Source of the DNA: Verrucomicrobiota bacterium
GTDB lineage: Bacteria; Verrucomicrobiota; Verrucomicrobiia; Opitutales; Opitutaceae
NCBI GenBank assembly: GCA_023457715.1
Contig: JAEWKR010000017.1
Span: forward strand, 1 to 64,000
Direction of reading: 5' to 3'
DNA length: 64,000 nt
Shown: piece after piece, positions 60,755-64,000 of the stretch
Layout: every line of letters begins with the position of its first letter
Numbering within the stretch: the first letter of the stretch is position 1
The notes under the pieces: generated by a model
What the model was told of the DNA's origin: nothing
The model's input: the letters and a program-made list of their open reading frames with translations, nothing else
Databases searched by the model: none
Translations under genes and position numbers: made by a program

Positions 60755-62008
60755 ATGGACATTCCGCGCCCCGATCAGAGCAAAGCGAAGCGCAAGAAGC
60801 GCATTCTTTATATTGTCGCGACGGTCGCCGCGCTGGTCGGAATCACGGTGGTTCTCGGGCGGCTCAAGCCGGCGGCCCCCACCGTCGAACGAAATCTGGT
60901 GTGGGTGGATGTGGTAAAGCGCGGCGAGATGCGCCGCGAAGTGCGCGGACTGGGTACGCTGGTCCCGGAGGAAATCCGTTGGATTGCGGCCCGCACGCAG
61001 GGCCGTGTCGACCGGATCATTCTGCGGCCGGGAGCCACCGTCGCGCCCGACAGTGTCATTCTCCAGCTTGCCAACCCGGACGTGGAGCAGGCGGCCGCCA
61101 ATGCTGATTCGCAGCTGAAGGCCGCGGAGGCGGAACTCATGAACCTTCGGGTTACGCTGCAGAGCGGCGTGTTGGCCGCGGAGTCTGCGGCCGCCAACGC
61201 GAAGGCCGAATTCGAACAGGCGAAGCTGCGAGCGGAAGTGAACGAACAACTTTATCAGGATGGCCTCGTGTCGGCCCTGGATCTCCGGCTCTCGAAAGTG
61301 ACCGCCGAGCAGGCCGCGACGCGCAACCAGATCGAGCAGAAGCGTTACGCGTTTGCCAAGGACTCGACTGCACCGCAGCTGGCGGTCAAGGAGGCCGAGG
61401 TCGATCGCGTGCGCGCCCAGGCCAAGCTTCGCCACGACGAACTGGACGCCCTGGCCGTGAAGGCCGGCATGGCCGGCGTGCTGCAGGTTCTCCCGGTGGA
61501 AGTCGGTGCGCAGGTTCAGCCGGGGTCCAACCTCGCCCGGGTCGCTGATCCCACCCGTCTCAAGGCGGAGATCCGCATCGCCGAAACGCAGGCGAAGGAC
61601 ATCCAGATTGGCCAGCTCGCGATCGTCGACACGCGCAACGGGGTCGTCGAAGGCCGCGTGGCCCGCGTCGATCCCTCCGTGACCAACGGCACGGTCACCG
61701 TTGATGTGACGCTGCCCAACGAACTTCCCCGCGGAGCCCGTCCCGACTTGTCGGTCGACGGCACTGTGCAGCTCGAGCGTCTCGATAATGTGGTCTTTGT
61801 CGGCCGCCCGGCCTTCGGCCAGGAAAAGAGCAAGGTTGGCATCTTCAAGCTCGATGCCGACGGCAGCTACGCCCACCGCACCCAGGTTTCGCTCGGTCGC
61901 AGCTCGGTCAACACGATCGAGATCGTCGAAGGCCTGCAGCCGGGGGACCGCGTCATCCTTTCCGACATGTCGCCGTGGGACGCCCACGACCGGATCAAGC
62001 TGAACTGA
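60755..62008 (+). CDS. HlyD/MacA-type periplasmic efflux adaptor
   Basis: A 417-residue membrane fusion protein. After an N-terminal basic stretch and helix (RILYIVATVAALVGITVVLG), the biotinyl-lipoyl-like domain (RTQGRVDRIILRPGATVAPDSVI) precedes a helical hairpin (about 130-215) and a beta-barrel domain. It is of the MacA/RND adaptor class. It is the first gene of the operon with the ATPase and ADOP-like permease downstream, under the predicted sigma-54 promoter. Confidence 0.95.
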   Translation: MDIPRPDQSKAKRKKRILYIVATVAALVGITVVLGRLKPAAPTVERNLVWVDVVKRGEMRREVRGLGTLVPEEIRWIAARTQGRVDRIILRPGATVAPDSVILQLANPDVEQAAANADSQLKAAEAELMNLRVTLQSGVLAAESAAANAKAEFEQAKLRAEVNEQLYQDGLVSALDLRLSKVTAEQAATRNQIEQKRYAFAKDSTAPQLAVKEAEVDRVRAQAKLRHDELDALAVKAGMAGVLQVLPVEVGAQVQPGSNLARVADPTRLKAEIRIAETQAKDIQIGQLAIVDTRNGVVEGRVARVDPSVTNGTVTVDVTLPNELPRGARPDLSVDGTVQLERLDNVVFVGRPAFGQEKSKVGIFKLDADGSYAHRTQVSLGRSSVNTIEIVEGLQPGDRVILSDMSPWDAHDRIKLN

Positions 62009-62056
62009 TCGATTCGCGTAACTTACGCCGCATCCGCCGTGTTTTCCCACCGTCCC

Positions 62057-62128
62057 ATGATCGCTGTCACCACCGTCCTCCTCCTGCTCGTTGCCCTCGT
62101 GGCCGCCGATGCCGGGGAGAATCGCTAA
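62057..62128 (+). CDS. possible 23-residue hydrophobic peptide
   Basis: A short ATG frame in the HlyD-ATPase gap that encodes a hydrophobic stretch (TTVLLLLVALVAADAGEN). It might be a small membrane peptide or a chance frame; there is no Shine-Dalgarno of note. Confidence 0.3.
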   Translation: MIAVTTVLLLLVALVAADAGENR

Positions 62129-62170
62129 CCTTAATCTCCCCCGCACGGGCTCAACCCCAACCTCCTCACC

Positions 62171-62869
62171 ATGGACTCGCTCATCAAACTCGAAGGCGTC
62201 ACAAAAGTCTTCCTCACCGACGAAGTCGAAACCCACGCCCTTTCCGGCATTCATCTCGACATCCAGCAGGGCGAATACGTCTCGATCGCCGGCCCTTCGG
62301 GCTGCGGCAAGTCGACGCTGCTCTCCATCCTCGGCCTCCTCGATTCACCGACCGACGGCACGTATGTGCTCAACGGCCGGCCCGTTCAAGGACTCTCGCT
62401 GCCGGAGCGCGCGCGCATCCGCAACCGCGAGATCGGCTTCATCTTTCAGTCGTTCAACCTGATTGGCGATCTGACGGTGTACGAGAACGTGGAGCTGCCG
62501 CTGACCTACCGCGGCATGCCGGCGGCCGAGCGCAAGGTCGCCGTGACCCAGGCGCTGGAGAAGGTCGGCATGGCGCATCGCGCGAAGCACCTGCCGTCCC
62601 AGCTGTCGGGCGGTCAGCAGCAGCGCGTGGCGGTCGCCCGCGCCCTGGCCGGCAAGCCGGCGGTCCTCCTCGCGGACGAACCGACGGGCAACCTCGATTC
62701 CAAGAACGGCGACTCGGTGATGCAGCTGCTCTCCGAGCTGCACCGCGCGGGGGCGACGATCGTCATGGTCACGCACGACGCGCGTTTCGCCCGCCATGCC
62801 GGCCGCACGATCCACATCTTCGACGGCCGCGTGGTCCAGGAGCAGGTGGAGAGCGATCCCACCCGCTAG
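62171..62869 (+). CDS. MacB/LolD-type ABC transporter ATP-binding protein
   Basis: A 232-residue ATPase with Walker A GPSGCGKS at 41-48, signature LSGGQQQRVAVARAL, Walker [16 protein letters not shown] and H-loop THDARFA. It is a close relative of the ATPase at 50394-51059. The position between HlyD and the permease matches MacA-MacB-type efflux operons in which ATPase and permease are separate proteins. Confidence 0.96.
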   Translation: MDSLIKLEGVTKVFLTDEVETHALSGIHLDIQQGEYVSIAGPSGCGKSTLLSILGLLDSPTDGTYVLNGRPVQGLSLPERARIRNREIGFIFQSFNLIGDLTVYENVELPLTYRGMPAAERKVAVTQALEKVGMAHRAKHLPSQLSGGQQQRVAVARALAGKPAVLLADEPTGNLDSKNGDSVMQLLSELHRAGATIVMVTHDARFARHAGRTIHIFDGRVVQEQVESDPTR

Positions 62870-62950
62870 CGCGTCGAGGCGCCGTTCCCACCTCTTCGCC
62901 CCGGCCCTGGTGGCTGTCTGCAGCCGGAGCGAAAGCCCACGCCCACCTTC

Positions 62951-64000
62951 ATGTTCGCCGACCTGCGGTTTGCCCTCCGGCAGCTCGCGAAGGCGCCCGG
63001 CTTCACCGCCGTGGCGGTGCTCGCGCTCGCCATTGGGATCGCGACGTCGACGACCATGTTCACGTTCTTCAGCGGACTGCTGCTGAAGCCTGCCCCGTTC
63101 ATCAACGACGAATCGACCCTCCTGAACATTCGGGCAGTCGACTCGGCGAATCCGGAGCAGGACATGGAGTTGTCCCTTCCAGACATCCATGACATTCAGC
63201 AGCAGGCCTCCCGCTTGTCCGGGGTGCTGACGGTCTGGAACCGGACTTATATCTGCGAGAGCACGGAACGTCCCCGCCGCGTCCTCGGGTGCTGGATCAC
63301 CCATGACGGGTTCCAGACGCTGGGCGTCCAGCCGCTGCTTGGCCGGACCTTCCTCCCGCACGAGGCGCAGCTCGAGAATCCCGATGTGGTCATCCTCGGG
63401 TACGCCACGTGGAAGGAGATGTTTGGCGGGCGTACGGACATCATTGGCGAGAAGATCACCATCAACCAGGCCACCGCCACGGTCATTGGCGTGATGCCCC
63501 AGGGATTCCGTTTCCCGCACGTGGCGGATCTGTGGCAACCCTTCCCCCTTGGGCAGCACATGGAGGAGAAGAACCGCGGCTCGCGTTCCTGGCCGCTCTA
63601 CGCGCGCATCGCCCCGGGGGCGGATCTGCAGTCCGTGCAAGCGGAGTTGGACACCATCGCCGCCCGTCTTGCCGCGGCGCATCCTTCCACCAACACCGGG
63701 CTTGGCTTCCGCGCGATGAGGATGCGCGACGAGGCCACCCGCAACCTCGCCCTGCAAATGCGGCTCATGCTCGGCGCCGTCTTTGCGATCCTGCTCATCG
63801 CCTGCGGCAACGTCGCGAACCTGCTGCTGGCGCGTTCGGCGTCGCGCACCCGCGAGATTGCCATCCGGGCCGCGCTCGGCGCCGGCCGGACGCGGCTGGT
63901 GCGGCAGGTGCTGACCGAAAGCTTGGTCCTGGGCGTGATCGGAGGCATCGCCGGCCTGCTGCTCGCGACCTGGGAATTCGATTTCGTCGTCGGTTTCCTG
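62951..64000 (+). CDS. ADOP-like MacB-type ABC permease (partial)
   Basis: Incomplete at the window end; 350 codons are present. The N-terminal phrase FADLRFALRQLAKAPGFTAVAVLALAIGIATSTTMFTF and the later NVANLLLARSASRTREIAIRAALGAGRTRLVRQVLTES are characteristic of ADOP/MacB permease families, with a periplasmic MacB_PCD-type domain between. A full ADOP would have about 800 residues and a second FtsX domain, beyond this window. The protein is the likely partner of the ATPase at 62171. Confidence 0.9.
   Translation, partial: MFADLRFALRQLAKAPGFTAVAVLALAIGIATSTTMFTFFSGLLLKPAPFINDESTLLNIRAVDSANPEQDMELSLPDIHDIQQQASRLSGVLTVWNRTYICESTERPRRVLGCWITHDGFQTLGVQPLLGRTFLPHEAQLENPDVVILGYATWKEMFGGRTDIIGEKITINQATATVIGVMPQGFRFPHVADLWQPFPLGQHMEEKNRGSRSWPLYARIAPGADLQSVQAELDTIAARLAAAHPSTNTGLGFRAMRMRDEATRNLALQMRLMLGAVFAILLIACGNVANLLLARSASRTREIAIRAALGAGRTRLVRQVLTESLVLGVIGGIAGLLLATWEFDFVVGFL

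Overview
The window looks like a chromosomal segment of a GC-rich Verrucomicrobiota bacterium, most probably of the Opitutaceae/Opitutales type. The reasons are the repeated LSTRG-type modules at the C-termini of secreted enzymes, a DUF4202 protein, a GxxExxY protein, a sialate O-acetylesterase, GH10 and GH5 glycanases, ADOP-like permeases and dense dispersed intergenic inverted repeats. This is inference from protein content; no rRNA or tRNA gene is present to settle it. The window opens on a G/C-only block that looks like an assembly edge.

Layout. 0-5 kb: housekeeping (dnaN, pssA, a RelE-like protein, threonine ammonia-lyase). 5-9 kb: a minus-strand signalling operon (small membrane protein, NtrC-type regulator, GxxExxY nuclease-like protein, NtrY-like kinase). 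9-19 kb: GH10 xylanase, TRIC channel, outer membrane barrel, lipase fusion, PstS-like protein, cytochrome-like protein, DUF4202. 19-27 kb: Cys-cluster protein, cinA, uvrC, sialate esterase, TPR protein, radical SAM, fdhD. 27-33 kb: a prepilin/secretin chimera, a ClpB-like ATPase, two paralogous Cys-rich genes, DAHP synthase, a TPR-like protein. 33-39 kb: two very large secreted proteins. 39-50 kb: CheC-type and receiver proteins, GH5, a WYL regulator, Rieske oxidoreductase, OprB-like porin, a COX1-like cluster and an M50 protease. 50-64 kb: ABC ATPase plus TolC, a serine hydrolase, a reduced type IV secretion (VirB/Trb-like) operon, then HlyD, ABC ATPase and an ADOP-type permease cut by the window end.

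How parts fit together. Three loci (the signalling operon at 8.8 kb, the ABC/TolC operon at 50.4 kb and the HlyD/ABC/permease operon at 60.7 kb) each carry a sigma-54-like -24/-12 element. Each also has a near-identical TCCC-N6-GGGA palindrome centred 105.5-107.5 bp upstream of it. This predicts that the NtrC-type regulator at 7.1-8.5 kb controls its own operon and both efflux operons. The type IV secretion-like operon (54.2-60.6 kb) lies between the two efflux operons. It contains VirB2-, VirB3-, VirB4-, lipoprotein-, TrbJ- and TrbL/VirB6-like genes, but no relaxase, coupling protein, VirB8-B10 or VirB11 in the window.

A further layer is the repeats. Short elements occur as nested inverted repeats in several intergenic gaps. 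One element forms perfect 26-bp inverted repeats around the GxxExxY gene, splitting the kinase/regulator pair like a small cassette. All statements come from reading the sequence and predicted proteins; no database search was run.
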